Translations under genes and position numbers: made by a program
Notes under the pieces: model-generated
What the model saw: only the letters and a program-made list of their open reading frames with translations
What the model was told of the DNA's origin: nothing
Database searches by the model: none
Origin: an uncultured Endozoicomonas sp.
Lineage (GTDB): Bacteria > Pseudomonadota > Gammaproteobacteria > Pseudomonadales > Endozoicomonadaceae
NCBI RefSeq assembly: GCF_947495845.1
Contig: NZ_CANMAO010000029.1
Location: 1 to 51,478, forward strand
Direction of reading: 5' to 3'
Length of the DNA: 51,478 nucleotides
Shown: piece by piece, positions 35,750-44,676 of the stretch
How positions within the stretch are numbered: position 1 is the first letter of the stretch
Layout: the number at the start of each line of letters is the position of its first letter

Positions 35750-37051
35750 TTGAAACCGGTCAAAGTAGGTATATGTGGACTCGGTACTGTCGGTGGCGGT
35801 ACGTTCAATGTTCTTCAACGTAATGCCAGCATTATCAGCGCCCGGGCTGGCTGCCCTGTAATCATTGGCCAGATTGGTGCCAGACGGGAGAACCCTGCCT
35901 GCGATACCGGTGATACACCCATCACCCATGATATTTTTGACGTCGCCCGTAACCCGGACATTGATATTGTCGTGGAAACCATTGGCGGCTACGACGTTGC
36001 AAAAGAGTTGATCCTGACCGCCATTGAAAATGGCAAGCATGTGGTAACGGCCAATAAAGCGCTGATTGCTGAACACGGCAACGAGATTTTTCAGGCGGCC
36101 CGAGATAACAATGTCATCGTCGCCTATGAAGCGGCAGTTGCTGGCGGGATTCCCATGATCAAATGCCTGCGGGAAGGCCTGTCTGCCAACAAAGTGGAAT
36201 GGCTTGCCGGTATTATCAACGGCACCGGCAACTATATCCTCACAGAAATGGGGGATCATAATCGTCCATTCCCCGACGTTCTGAAAGAAGCCCAGGCTCT
36301 GGGTTATGCAGAAGCGGATCCTACATTTGACGTGGAAGGCATTGATGCCTGCCACAAGCTGACCATCATGGCATCCATCGCCTTTGGCATTCCCTTACAA
36401 TTCAATAGAGCTTACACCGAAGGCATCAGTCGCATTACGCCAAGTGATATTCAATACGCGGCCTCCCTGGGCTTTCGCATCAAGCACCTTGGTGTTGCCC
36501 GTCAGACCAGTGAAGGTGTCGAGCTGAGAGTTCATCCAACACTGATTCCATCAAGTCGTCCATTGGCCAATATAAATGGTGTAATGAATGCTGTCGTCGT
36601 TCAGGGAGATGCCGTTGGCCAGACCATGATCAGCGGCCCGGGTGCCGGCGCAGAACCCACTGCTTCTTCCGTTATCGCGGATATTATCGACATTGCCAGA
36701 ACCATGGAATCTCCAGACGTTGCGGTCAATGCCCTTGGTTTCTCTCAAGAAAGCCTGAGTAATTCCCTGCCCGTACTGCCTGTCACCGATATTGAATGCA
36801 GTGCTTATCTGCGCATCCACGCCGATGACCACCCCGGTGTTATGAATGCCGTCACTCAGGTACTCAGCAAACAGGGCATAAATATTGATGCGATCACTCA
36901 AAAGGTGACCCGTGAGGATGATGGCTGTGCCGATATCGTGATCCTGACCCATAAAACACGGGAAGGCACCATGAACAACGCCATAGCCGAGCTGGAAGCA
37001 CTTAAAGATATTAAGTCGCCCATCACCCGCATTCGCGTAGAAACCCTTTAA
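35750..37051 (+). CDS. hom: homoserine dehydrogenase
   Basis: Hom reduces aspartate semialdehyde to homoserine with NAD(P)H, the branch step to threonine and methionine. The nucleotide-binding GLGTVGGGTF, the HVVTANKALIAEHG segment, AAVAGGIPMI, and the catalytic-region GTGNYILTEM and EGIDACHKLTIMASIAFG are present. A C-terminal ACT domain starts near SAYLRIHADDHPGV, typical of threonine-feedback-controlled single-function enzymes. I place the start at TTG 35750 (MKPVKVGICGLG), because this matches Pseudomonas Hom and has GGGG seven bases upstream. An ATG at 35735 would add five residues. It is 70 bases upstream of thrC. Confidence 0.95.
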   Translation: MKPVKVGICGLGTVGGGTFNVLQRNASIISARAGCPVIIGQIGARRENPACDTGDTPITHDIFDVARNPDIDIVVETIGGYDVAKELILTAIENGKHVVTANKALIAEHGNEIFQAARDNNVIVAYEAAVAGGIPMIKCLREGLSANKVEWLAGIINGTGNYILTEMGDHNRPFPDVLKEAQALGYAEADPTFDVEGIDACHKLTIMASIAFGIPLQFNRAYTEGISRITPSDIQYAASLGFRIKHLGVARQTSEGVELRVHPTLIPSSRPLANINGVMNAVVVQGDAVGQTMISGPGAGAEPTASSVIADIIDIARTMESPDVAVNALGFSQESLSNSLPVLPVTDIECSAYLRIHADDHPGVMNAVTQVLSKQGINIDAITQKVTREDDGCADIVILTHKTREGTMNNAIAELEALKDIKSPITRIRVETL

Positions 37052-37121
37052 TAATAATGATTAGCGATTGCCGCCTGTAAACGGCAGCAGTCGCACCAGA
37101 AACAAACATACGGAATTCACA

Positions 37122-38510
37122 GTGAAATACATCAGTACTCGAGGCCAGGGAGAACCCAAAGATTTTCAAGGGGTTTTGCTGGCTGGTTTAGCCGAAGACG
37201 GTGGCCTTTATGTGCCAGAGTCACTGCCCCAGTTCAGTGCCGATAAAATTCGTTCCCTGAAGGGGCTTCCCTATAACGAACTGGCTTTTGAAGTCATCAA
37301 ACCCTTTGTGGGCGGCACCATAGCCGATGACAAACTGCAACAGATGATCAATGACAGCTACGGGGCTTTCAGTCATAAAGCAGTAGCGCCCATGCAACAG
37401 TTGGATTCAAACCAGTGGGTCATGGAACTGTTTCACGGCCCTACCCTTGCATTTAAAGATTTTGCCCTGCAACTGCTGGGTCGACTGCTTGATCACGTAC
37501 TCACCGAGCGTAATGAAAAAGCCGTCGTGCTCGGTGCCACTTCTGGCGATACCGGTTCTGCCGCTATTGAAGGTTGTCGTCACAGCGAACACCTTGAGAT
37601 TTTTATTCTTCATCCTTATCAGCGGGTATCAGAAGTCCAGCGTCGTCAAATGACCACTATTCTGGATAACAACGTTCATAACATTGCCATCAAAGGTAAT
37701 TTTGATGATTGTCAGGACATGGTTAAGCAGTGCTTTGCAGACCAATCATTCCTGCCAGAAAATACCCGTCTTGTTGCCGTCAACTCCATCAACTGGGCTC
37801 GCATCATGGCTCAGATTGTTTACTACTTCTATGCGGGCTTGAACCTCGGTGCGCCAGATCAGGCGGTGAGTTTCTCCGTACCTACTGGTAATTTCGGTGA
37901 TATCTTTGCCGGTTATATTGCCAAGGGAATGGGACTACCAGTAGAGAAATTGATTGTTGCCACTAATAACAACGATATTCTGCATCGCTTCTTCCAGAAC
38001 AATGATTACCGCAAAGAATCACTGCATCAAACCCTGTCCCCCAGTATGGACATCATGGTGTCCAGCAACTTTGAACGACTGTTGTTTGATATGCATAAGC
38101 GGGATGGTGCTGCCATGCATGAACTCATGAATAAATTCCACAAGACCGGCGCCATTCAGGTGAGTGACACAGCGTGGCAAGACATTAAAATTTTGTTTGA
38201 CAGCTGTCGTTCAGATGATCAGCAAGTATGCGAGACCATTACCAAGGTCTATCATGAAACCTCATACCTTCTGGATCCTCATACAGCAACGGGTATGCGT
38301 GCAGCGTATAAACTCGATCACCCCAGCGAAATACCAGTGGTAACACTCGCAACGGCTCACCCGGTCAAGTTTCCAGATGCCGTCATTAACGCCGGTTTAA
38401 ACGCACCGTCTTTACCGGAGCCTATGGCAGATCTTCACGAACGAGAAGAACGTTACGATATCCTTGATCATGATCTTAAATCCCTGAAAGACTACATTCA
38501 GAACAAATAG
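37122..38510 (+). CDS. thrC: threonine synthase
   Basis: ThrC converts O-phosphohomoserine to threonine with pyridoxal phosphate. The PLP lysine is Lys112 in LAFKDFALQLLG, and the phosphate-binding region is GATSGDTGSAAIEGCR. VPTGNFGDIFAGY and TATGMRAAYKL also fit the family. The start is GTG 37122 (MKYISTRGQ, as in Pseudomonas), with CGGAA about six bases before. The frame is open upstream to a TTG at 37068, but that region is not conserved. The result is 462 residues. It forms an operon with hom. Confidence 0.96.
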   Translation: MKYISTRGQGEPKDFQGVLLAGLAEDGGLYVPESLPQFSADKIRSLKGLPYNELAFEVIKPFVGGTIADDKLQQMINDSYGAFSHKAVAPMQQLDSNQWVMELFHGPTLAFKDFALQLLGRLLDHVLTERNEKAVVLGATSGDTGSAAIEGCRHSEHLEIFILHPYQRVSEVQRRQMTTILDNNVHNIAIKGNFDDCQDMVKQCFADQSFLPENTRLVAVNSINWARIMAQIVYYFYAGLNLGAPDQAVSFSVPTGNFGDIFAGYIAKGMGLPVEKLIVATNNNDILHRFFQNNDYRKESLHQTLSPSMDIMVSSNFERLLFDMHKRDGAAMHELMNKFHKTGAIQVSDTAWQDIKILFDSCRSDDQQVCETITKVYHETSYLLDPHTATGMRAAYKLDHPSEIPVVTLATAHPVKFPDAVINAGLNAPSLPEPMADLHEREERYDILDHDLKSLKDYIQNK

Positions 38511-38521
38511 CCCCGCCATGT

Positions 38522-38556
38522 CGTAAAACCACCAGCAGGCATCAGGTGGTTTTACG
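38522..38556 (+). terminator. long hairpin after thrC
   Basis: A perfect 12-bp stem, CGTAAAACCACC (38522-38533) and GGTGGTTTTACG (38545-38556), lies 11 bases after the thrC stop. No T-tract follows on the plus strand. The stem begins with an A-run that pairs into T's, so termination or 3'-end protection of the hom-thrC mRNA is likely. Confidence 0.6.
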
Positions 38557-38620
38557 GCTAAATCTCATAACAACAAAGCCGACTCTTTGAGTAACTGACA
38601 CTCTTTGATATGGCTACCTC

Positions 38621-39820
38621 ATGAAAGTCGATGGACCCGATCAGTCGCCTCAGACACACCAGCAGAAGCAGACAAGCCCTGAACGTAGCGCAACCTATCA
38701 GGGAAGAAAGGTTAAAATTTCGAAAAATCAACGCTTTCTAAAGTGGTGTTCCTCGGTCATCGAACATGTGGTTAATAAAATTGCATTGATACAGCGCTCA
38801 ATTAAAACTTTTTTCGTAAAGTCTCCCTACTTACTCATTGGCCGTTTCTGGGAGCAGGTAACCTTGCCAGACACTGTTTCTGAATTGAGAGACATAGCCA
38901 TTCATTCAGCTCTGGCTCAAATACCCTATACATTATCTCAGGATCCAACTGACACATGGCAACTGGTCAAAGACGCTGAACGCTTTGATTCCAATAAGAT
39001 CAAAACTGGGCTTGCGGACCATTATATTGAACCGCAAATATTCGACACGTTGTTCAATAACCTTGATCACAATAACAACCCCGTAAGCCCTCCAGTAGAA
39101 AGCCTTTTTCAGAACATCAAACAACTGCCAAATGGCATGATCATTGACCAAAAAACAGGCCTGGTAGCAGCACTGGCCCTTAACCCCAAAAGCAATACCG
39201 TTGTTTTAATTTTTGGCGGTACAAACTCAGCGCTTGGTATCGACGATCTATTGGATGAGCAGGGTAATACCATTCCAAAATCCAAGGGTATATACCAAGC
39301 CCAGGTGAAAGCTGATATCCATAACCTGATTGGTACAAAAATACCTAAATGCTATCGCCAAGCAGCTGAACTCACTAAAAAAGTCCGTGGATTGATGCAG
39401 GATCACCAGTTAATGACAACGCTTGGTATAAACTCATCAACGGCCAACCTGGTACTTACAGGGCACTCTCTCGGGGGGGCAATGGTTCAGTATGCCTCCG
39501 CAAAAAATGCAGTGCCTGGGTATGGCTTCAGTTCCGCGGCACTCGGTAAGAAAACACTCAAAAGTTTGACCGTTGAACAAAAGAGAACAGCCAATCGGCT
39601 TGTGGCTAATTACCTGATCGACCGAGACCCATTAACCACCCCTATTGGGTATCTCGTCTGGCATAAGTGGTTTGCTCCTACCATTCTGGGTCGCAGAAGC
39701 ATCATAAAAGGCGTATCTGAAACCGGCAAAAATACCGCCGCTGGTCGGCATAGCTGGTCTCATAAACATTACATGGCTGCGTTAGAAAAGCTAAGAGATG
39801 AACTCATCAACCGTCCGTAG
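38621..39820 (+). CDS. lipase-fold (class 3-like) protein, candidate secreted or effector enzyme
   Basis: This 399-residue protein has an alpha/beta-hydrolase lipase core. The nucleophile elbow is GHSLGGA at 281-287 (Ser283) and the preceding strand is NTVVLIFGGTNSALG. Possible partners are Asp334 or Asp336 (IDRDPLT) and His377-His383 near the C-terminus, so a full Ser-Asp-His triad is available. The first 40 residues are polar and disordered, rich in Gln, Ser, Thr and Lys. No Sec signal peptide or clear membrane helix is present, a composition often seen in type III or IV effectors. No secretion genes are nearby, so this is inference; an intracellular phospholipase is equally possible. Codon use is more AT-rich than its neighbours. 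Confidence 0.7.
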   Translation: MKVDGPDQSPQTHQQKQTSPERSATYQGRKVKISKNQRFLKWCSSVIEHVVNKIALIQRSIKTFFVKSPYLLIGRFWEQVTLPDTVSELRDIAIHSALAQIPYTLSQDPTDTWQLVKDAERFDSNKIKTGLADHYIEPQIFDTLFNNLDHNNNPVSPPVESLFQNIKQLPNGMIIDQKTGLVAALALNPKSNTVVLIFGGTNSALGIDDLLDEQGNTIPKSKGIYQAQVKADIHNLIGTKIPKCYRQAAELTKKVRGLMQDHQLMTTLGINSSTANLVLTGHSLGGAMVQYASAKNAVPGYGFSSAALGKKTLKSLTVEQKRTANRLVANYLIDRDPLTTPIGYLVWHKWFAPTILGRRSIIKGVSETGKNTAAGRHSWSHKHYMAALEKLRDELINRP

Positions 39821-39907
39821 ATAGTCTCCATCTTAGAGAGTGGTTGGTTCGATAAACTCAGTGCCTGTGTTATTCTCATCACACACTCTACAAGCCATCA
39901 CTATTGT

Positions 39908-41650
39908 ATGCCTGTCAATATCATCCAACGTCCTTATGACTTGTCTTCTTGTGAATTCAGCCATGCTATCAATCCACTACTGGCACGAATTTACAGCGCA
40001 AGGGGCATCAGATCTGACAATGAGCTGCCAAAACAACTGCAGCAATTACACGACTACCGACAATTAAAAGACATTGAGCCGGCTGCAGAGATTCTTGCTA
40101 ACGCCATTATCGAAAAGAAGCGAATTTTGATTGTTGGTGATTTTGACTGTGACGGTGCCACCAGCAGCGCTCTTGGTGTTTTGGCCATCCGCAGCCTGGG
40201 AGGCATTGCTGACTTTTTGGTCCCCAATCGATTTGAATTTGGTTATGGCCTGACGCCTGAAATTGTCGAAGCAGCCACAGTGTTTAAGCCAGATGTATTG
40301 GTCACAGTAGACAACGGTATTTCCAGCATTACCGGAGTTCAAGCGGCAAAAGACAAAGGCATGCAAGTGGTGGTTACGGACCACCATCTGGCAGGCAGAG
40401 AAATCCCGAATGCTGATGCCATTGTTAACCCTAATCAATCGGACTGCACCTTCCCCTCTAAAAACACCGCAGGCGTCGGGGTTATCTTTTATGTTATGTG
40501 TGCGGTCAGGACACGCCTGCGCGCTATAGGTTACTTTGAAAGACAGCCTGAGCCCAATCTAGCGGAATTGCTTGACCTTGTTGCCTTAGGTACCGTAGCG
40601 GACGTTGTTAAACTGGACGGCAACAATCGTATACTTGTGTTTCAAGGGTTAGCCCGGATTCGATCCGGTCGCTGTCGTCCCGGTATTACCGCCTTGATTG
40701 AGGTATCTGGAAGAAACCCGAACACACTCGCCGCTGCCGATCTGGGCTTTGCCCTTGGCCCTCGCCTTAATGCCGCTGGCCGGCTGGATGATATGTCCAT
40801 AGGTATTGAGCTGCTGCTCTGTGATGACATTGAAAGGGCTCGAGAATTGGCTTCTGAACTTGACGGTCTTAACCGAGACAGAAAATCCATAGAAGGCAGT
40901 ATGCAAACGCAAGCCATGGCAGAGTTGGAAAAACTGCAGCTTGGTCAACAGTCAGACCTGCCTTGGGGTATTAGCTTATTTCAGGAAGGCTGGCATCAAG
41001 GTGTGGTAGGTATTCTCGCTTCCCGAGTCAAAGAGAAACTGAACCGGCCAGTGATTGCGTTTGCTGAGGCAGATAACCCGAAAGGTGAACCTGAAATTAA
41101 AGGTTCTGCCCGTTCCATACCCGGCCTTCATATGCGGGATGCGCTGGACAGCGTTTCCAGAGAACACCCTGACTTGATTATCAAGTTTGGTGGCCACGCC
41201 ATGGCTGCCGGTTTAACCATTCGTAAGTCGGATTTCGATACCTTTAAGCAGGCCTTTGACCGGGAAGTTCGGCAACAACTGACGATAGCTGACCTGCAAG
41301 CAGAAATTCATACGGATGGCGAGCTGCAACCGAGTCAGATGACCATGGACACTGCTTTCACTCTCCGGGAGGGCGGCCCCTGGGGGCAGAGTTTTCCAGA
41401 GCCTAGTTTTAATGGTGATTTTCAGATCATTCAGCAAAAACTGGTTGGTGAAAAGCATTTAAAAATGGTGCTGAGGCTGCCTGGTAGCGAAACCTGGCTG
41501 GATGCTATCGCTTTTAATATTGATAATCGCCAGTGGCCAAACCCCAATATTCAGAAAATAAAAGTGGTGTATAAATTGGATATTAATGAGTTCCGTGGTC
41601 AGCAGAATCTTCAACTGATGGTTGAGCATTTAGCACCGGCAACTGAATAA
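39908..41650 (+). CDS. recJ: single-stranded-DNA exonuclease RecJ
   Basis: RecJ is a 5'-3' single-strand exonuclease acting in RecFOR recombination, base-excision and mismatch repair. Motif I is VGDFDCDGATSS, motif III is the DHH box VVTDHHLAG, and the DHHA1 motif GGHAMAAG is at 41190-41213. ALGPRLNAAGRLDD is also a hallmark. Length is 580 residues (E. coli 577). It ends five bases from the stop of the convergent dinB. Confidence 0.96.
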   Translation: MPVNIIQRPYDLSSCEFSHAINPLLARIYSARGIRSDNELPKQLQQLHDYRQLKDIEPAAEILANAIIEKKRILIVGDFDCDGATSSALGVLAIRSLGGIADFLVPNRFEFGYGLTPEIVEAATVFKPDVLVTVDNGISSITGVQAAKDKGMQVVVTDHHLAGREIPNADAIVNPNQSDCTFPSKNTAGVGVIFYVMCAVRTRLRAIGYFERQPEPNLAELLDLVALGTVADVVKLDGNNRILVFQGLARIRSGRCRPGITALIEVSGRNPNTLAAADLGFALGPRLNAAGRLDDMSIGIELLLCDDIERARELASELDGLNRDRKSIEGSMQTQAMAELEKLQLGQQSDLPWGISLFQEGWHQGVVGILASRVKEKLNRPVIAFAEADNPKGEPEIKGSARSIPGLHMRDALDSVSREHPDLIIKFGGHAMAAGLTIRKSDFDTFKQAFDREVRQQLTIADLQAEIHTDGELQPSQMTMDTAFTLREGGPWGQSFPEPSFNGDFQIIQQKLVGEKHLKMVLRLPGSETWLDAIAFNIDNRQWPNPNIQKIKVVYKLDINEFRGQQNLQLMVEHLAPATE

Positions 41651-41655
41651 GACAT

Positions 41656-42783
41656 TTACCGCAATCCAATAAATTTCTTTTCAAAGAGCTCCAGCTGCTC
41701 CATCAGTTTTTCATCATTGATCGTCTGCAGACGAACGCCCAGGCCTAACAGTCTCACTGGGCGTTTGCCGCGTTCCCAGGCCCGGATCAATAACGTCGAG
41801 AAATGGTCGAACACACTGTCACCATTAACAGGCAAGCCTTCTTCTAAGGTCGTCTGAGTAAAATCGGCAAACTTCACTTTGACCACATGCTTGTAGACTT
41901 CATACTCTTTTTCAATCGTCTTAAATCGTGCCTGAAGCTCCTCAAGCAATGGCGTTACCTGGGCTGAAATTTCCTCCAATGAGGTCAGATCATGATCGTA
42001 GGTATGCTCAACAGACAGGGATTTTCTTTTGCGACTGGTCTGAACTTCTCGATCATCCTGCCCTCTGCTCAAATTCCACAGATGCTCACCAAAACTGCCA
42101 AACCAACGGCTCAATTCAAGAATGGAGTATTGTCTAAGCTGACCGCAGGTTTTGATGCCTCTTTTGTGCAGTTTCTCTGCTGTCACCTTCCCTACCCCAT
42201 GAATTTTTTTCACGGACAGATCAAAAATAAAGTCATTCACTTGATCTGGCGTGATCACAAAAAGGCCATTTGGCTTTTTCCAATCACTGGCAATTTTGGA
42301 CAGAAATTTATTGGGCGCCACACCTGCTGAGACGGTAACGCCCAGTTTCTGAAAAATTTTGCCACGAATTTCTTCTGCGATTAACGTTGCACTGCCCCGA
42401 CAATGAGGCGAGCCCGTGACGTCAAGATAAGCCTCATCTAACGACAAAGGCTCAATAAAATCAGTATATTGACGGAAAATTTCATGAGCGACAGCTGACG
42501 CCTCTTTATAAACAGAGAAACGTGGCGGCATGATTTTCAAATCCGGACAAAGACGCAATGCCTGAGCAGATGCCATGGCGGAATGAACGCCAAAACGTCG
42601 AGCTTCGTAATTACAAGTGGCAATCACACCCCTTCTGTCGGAAGCCCCCCCGACAGCAACGGGTCGTCCTGACAACTTCGGATTATCACGTATTTCAATA
42701 CTGGCATAGAAAGCGTCAAAATCGATGTGAATGATTTTTCGTTGAATTACCTTTTGTTCAAGGTTGGCATTACTGTCCATCAT
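41656..42783 (-). CDS. dinB: DNA polymerase IV (DinB)
   Basis: DinB is a Y-family, error-prone translesion polymerase. The catalytic acids are in HIDFDAFYASIE (Asp21) and SLDEAYLDV (Asp116, Glu117). The steric-gate aromatic (Phe25-Tyr26 region), the helix-hairpin-helix segment IHGVGKVTAEKL, and the little-finger domain are present. The C-terminus (EQLELF) resembles a beta-clamp-binding motif. Length is 375 residues (E. coli 351). Two ATGs stand in tandem at the start. A perfect LexA-type box lies 26 bases upstream. Confidence 0.96.
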   Translation of the reverse strand: MMDSNANLEQKVIQRKIIHIDFDAFYASIEIRDNPKLSGRPVAVGGASDRRGVIATCNYEARRFGVHSAMASAQALRLCPDLKIMPPRFSVYKEASAVAHEIFRQYTDFIEPLSLDEAYLDVTGSPHCRGSATLIAEEIRGKIFQKLGVTVSAGVAPNKFLSKIASDWKKPNGLFVITPDQVNDFIFDLSVKKIHGVGKVTAEKLHKRGIKTCGQLRQYSILELSRWFGSFGEHLWNLSRGQDDREVQTSRKRKSLSVEHTYDHDLTSLEEISAQVTPLLEELQARFKTIEKEYEVYKHVVKVKFADFTQTTLEEGLPVNGDSVFDHFSTLLIRAWERGKRPVRLLGLGVRLQTINDEKLMEQLELFEKKFIGLR

Positions 42784-42808
42784 GTTTCAATCAGCTCAAG
42801 GATAAATA

Positions 42809-42824
42809 CTGTATATACATACAG
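42809..42824 (-). promoter_or_regulatory. LexA (SOS) box upstream of dinB
   Basis: CTGTATATACATACAG (plus strand) has the strict LexA form CTGT-N8-ACAG with an AT-rich centre. It ends 26 bases before the dinB ATG, so dinB is very probably LexA-repressed and DNA-damage-inducible. The acyltransferase gene begins 150 bases on the other side and is less likely to be controlled by it. Confidence 0.88.
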
Positions 42825-42974
42825 AACTGATTTGGCAATAGTTTTCCAAGTCTTCATATTTTCCCAGTAGCGAATACTCTTAACCTTTTACGAAGCTGTG
42901 CTCAAAGCTGTCCTCACAGGACTGTTTTCAACACCGCTTCCGGAAGTTCAGGAAAGCAAGGCATATTCTTCACA

Positions 42975-43574
42975 ATGCAAGTTACCATTTTTAACACGCC
43001 GGTTATCAGCTTTGTATTATCCGCAGCCGCAAAACTGTTTCTGAAATTGATGGGATGGACAATCGAGGGCAAAGCCCCACGACTGGCTCGCTATGTTCTG
43101 GTGGGCGCACCTCATACCAGCAACTGGGATTTCATCTATGGAATGGCCATTGGTCTGGCCACTGGCGTTCAATGTTATTGGGTAGGAAAGCACACGTTGT
43201 TCTGGGGACCCTTTAACTGCATTACCCGTTGGATGGGCGGCATACCGTTAGATCGCAACGGCCGCTGCAGTCGAGGCAGCCTGGTAGAGCAAACAGTCTG
43301 CACATTCAAACAACACCGTAAACTGGGTTTGGTGATCTGCCCTGAAGGAACTCGTGCCCGAGGGGAACGCTGGCGAACCGGTTTTTACCATATGGCGAAA
43401 AATTCAGGCGTACCTATCGTGCTGGCGTTTCTGGATTTCAAAGGAAAAACCGGCGGATTTGGGCCAATTATTGACCCAAGTGACGATATGGAAAAAGACC
43501 TTTCCGAAATACAGGCATTTTATGCCAATGTTCATGGCAAATACCCTGAATGCTTCAGCCCTGTTTCGCCATAA
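42975..43574 (+). CDS. 1-acyl-sn-glycerol-3-phosphate acyltransferase-like protein
   Basis: This PlsC-superfamily acyltransferase, 199 residues, probably acts at the membrane. Motif I is PHTSNWD (His47-x4-Asp52), motif II contains GGIPLDRNGR, and motif III is CPEGTRARG (Glu124). It is shorter than classical PlsC (about 245 residues) and resembles the compact acyltransferases often annotated as 'lysophospholipid acyltransferase-like' in marine gammaproteobacteria. A hydrophobic N-terminus may act as a membrane anchor. The exact acceptor (lysophosphatidate, lyso-ornithine lipid or other) cannot be told. Confidence 0.85.
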   Translation: MQVTIFNTPVISFVLSAAAKLFLKLMGWTIEGKAPRLARYVLVGAPHTSNWDFIYGMAIGLATGVQCYWVGKHTLFWGPFNCITRWMGGIPLDRNGRCSRGSLVEQTVCTFKQHRKLGLVICPEGTRARGERWRTGFYHMAKNSGVPIVLAFLDFKGKTGGFGPIIDPSDDMEKDLSEIQAFYANVHGKYPECFSPVSP

Positions 43575-43611
43575 TCACCATTAGAAAACACGGCTTATAA
43601 TCCATTTTTCT

Positions 43612-44514
43612 TCAACCAGTCCTCATTGACCGTATTCCAGATGGTATAGCTGAGCCTTTCCTTTTGCCATATGGTACACAGTTTTGATCACGAGCATCGA
43701 CAAGAGGATGTTTATTAAGATCCAGGTTTTGCTGCTCTGCTGTCAGATTACCTAGTCGACAATTTTGCATTGCTTCTGGTGATGTTGCACCTGACGGCGT
43801 TAACCCAGTTGTTTTAGCTCCCTGCTTGCCTTTTATCAGGCTATTGACAGCAGCGCATATTTTTTTCCCATTCAGATTGAGAAAGGTGTCCCAAAGATAG
43901 AAATTACTGACATCCGAAATCGGGGTCATCATTACCCTCTCAAGATACTCAACATTTTCCCCCTGATTATGCTTTAAGTCCCGATAAATAAATGGGCAGG
44001 CAACCAGACTCCCTACGCCGGCAGCAATAAAACAAACCGGAAACTCGATCATAGAGAACGTTAATGCGGGTCCAAGTAGGTATCTGCACATCAAATCCGT
44101 CGCTCGGTTATAGGCCATTTTACAGCATACCTGCACCACGCTCAGGGTATAGTCAAAAAAAGACTTGCCATCCTTATTTCCAGCAGCACAGTCATATGCT
44201 TTCATACCCGAAGCATAAACAACGCCCGGTACCGATGCTAAAGGAACCACCACCACAGCAGTAACCAAGTGCCCCACAAATGATCCTATCAATTGTGTTA
44301 CCTGGAAGACCGAAGCATTCGTAAACCATAAGGCAGACTTCATAGCACTCCAAGTAGGATGTGCTTCTCTGTAGCCGCGTAAACCTTCAAGCTCTTTACT
44401 GATTGTTTCCTGCCGTTTATTAAACGCTTGTTGATAGGGATACGGAGAACCATCCTTATTTGGTGGTGTAGCGGGAGGAGTATTAGGCGAACTTGAAGCT
44501 TTTACAAGGAGCAT
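43612..44514 (-). CDS. unrecognised hydrophobic protein
   Basis: I do not recognise this 300-residue protein. The first 25 residues are Pro, Ser and Asn-rich (SSSPNTPPATPPNKDGSPYP). Two broad hydrophobic regions follow, at about 69-102 and 145-177. Cysteine residues are frequent (109, 130, 131, 143, 161, 173 and more). There is no clear Sec signal. The polar, Pro-rich N-terminus with internal hydrophobic hairpins is a composition seen in type III-secreted membrane-inserting proteins, but nothing else supports that. AGG lies about eight bases before the ATG. It is isolated between the acyltransferase (convergent) and the response regulator (divergent). Confidence 0.65.
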   Translation of the reverse strand: MLLVKASSSPNTPPATPPNKDGSPYPYQQAFNKRQETISKELEGLRGYREAHPTWSAMKSALWFTNASVFQVTQLIGSFVGHLVTAVVVVPLASVPGVVYASGMKAYDCAAGNKDGKSFFDYTLSVVQVCCKMAYNRATDLMCRYLLGPALTFSMIEFPVCFIAAGVGSLVACPFIYRDLKHNQGENVEYLERVMMTPISDVSNFYLWDTFLNLNGKKICAAVNSLIKGKQGAKTTGLTPSGATSPEAMQNCRLGNLTAEQQNLDLNKHPLVDARDQNCVPYGKRKGSAIPSGIRSMRTG

Positions 44515-44676
44515 TTGGATACCTAAATATTAAACTGTTTCCAAATATGACCGAGTTAAGAGTAGATAGTTCCAAGTTATGAAGTTGCGCGAGTTATGTA
44601 TAAACACAATTAATGGCGCACGAAAGTACAGTTATACAGGATTGAACCACTCACTAAATAATGGCAAGCTGACCTC

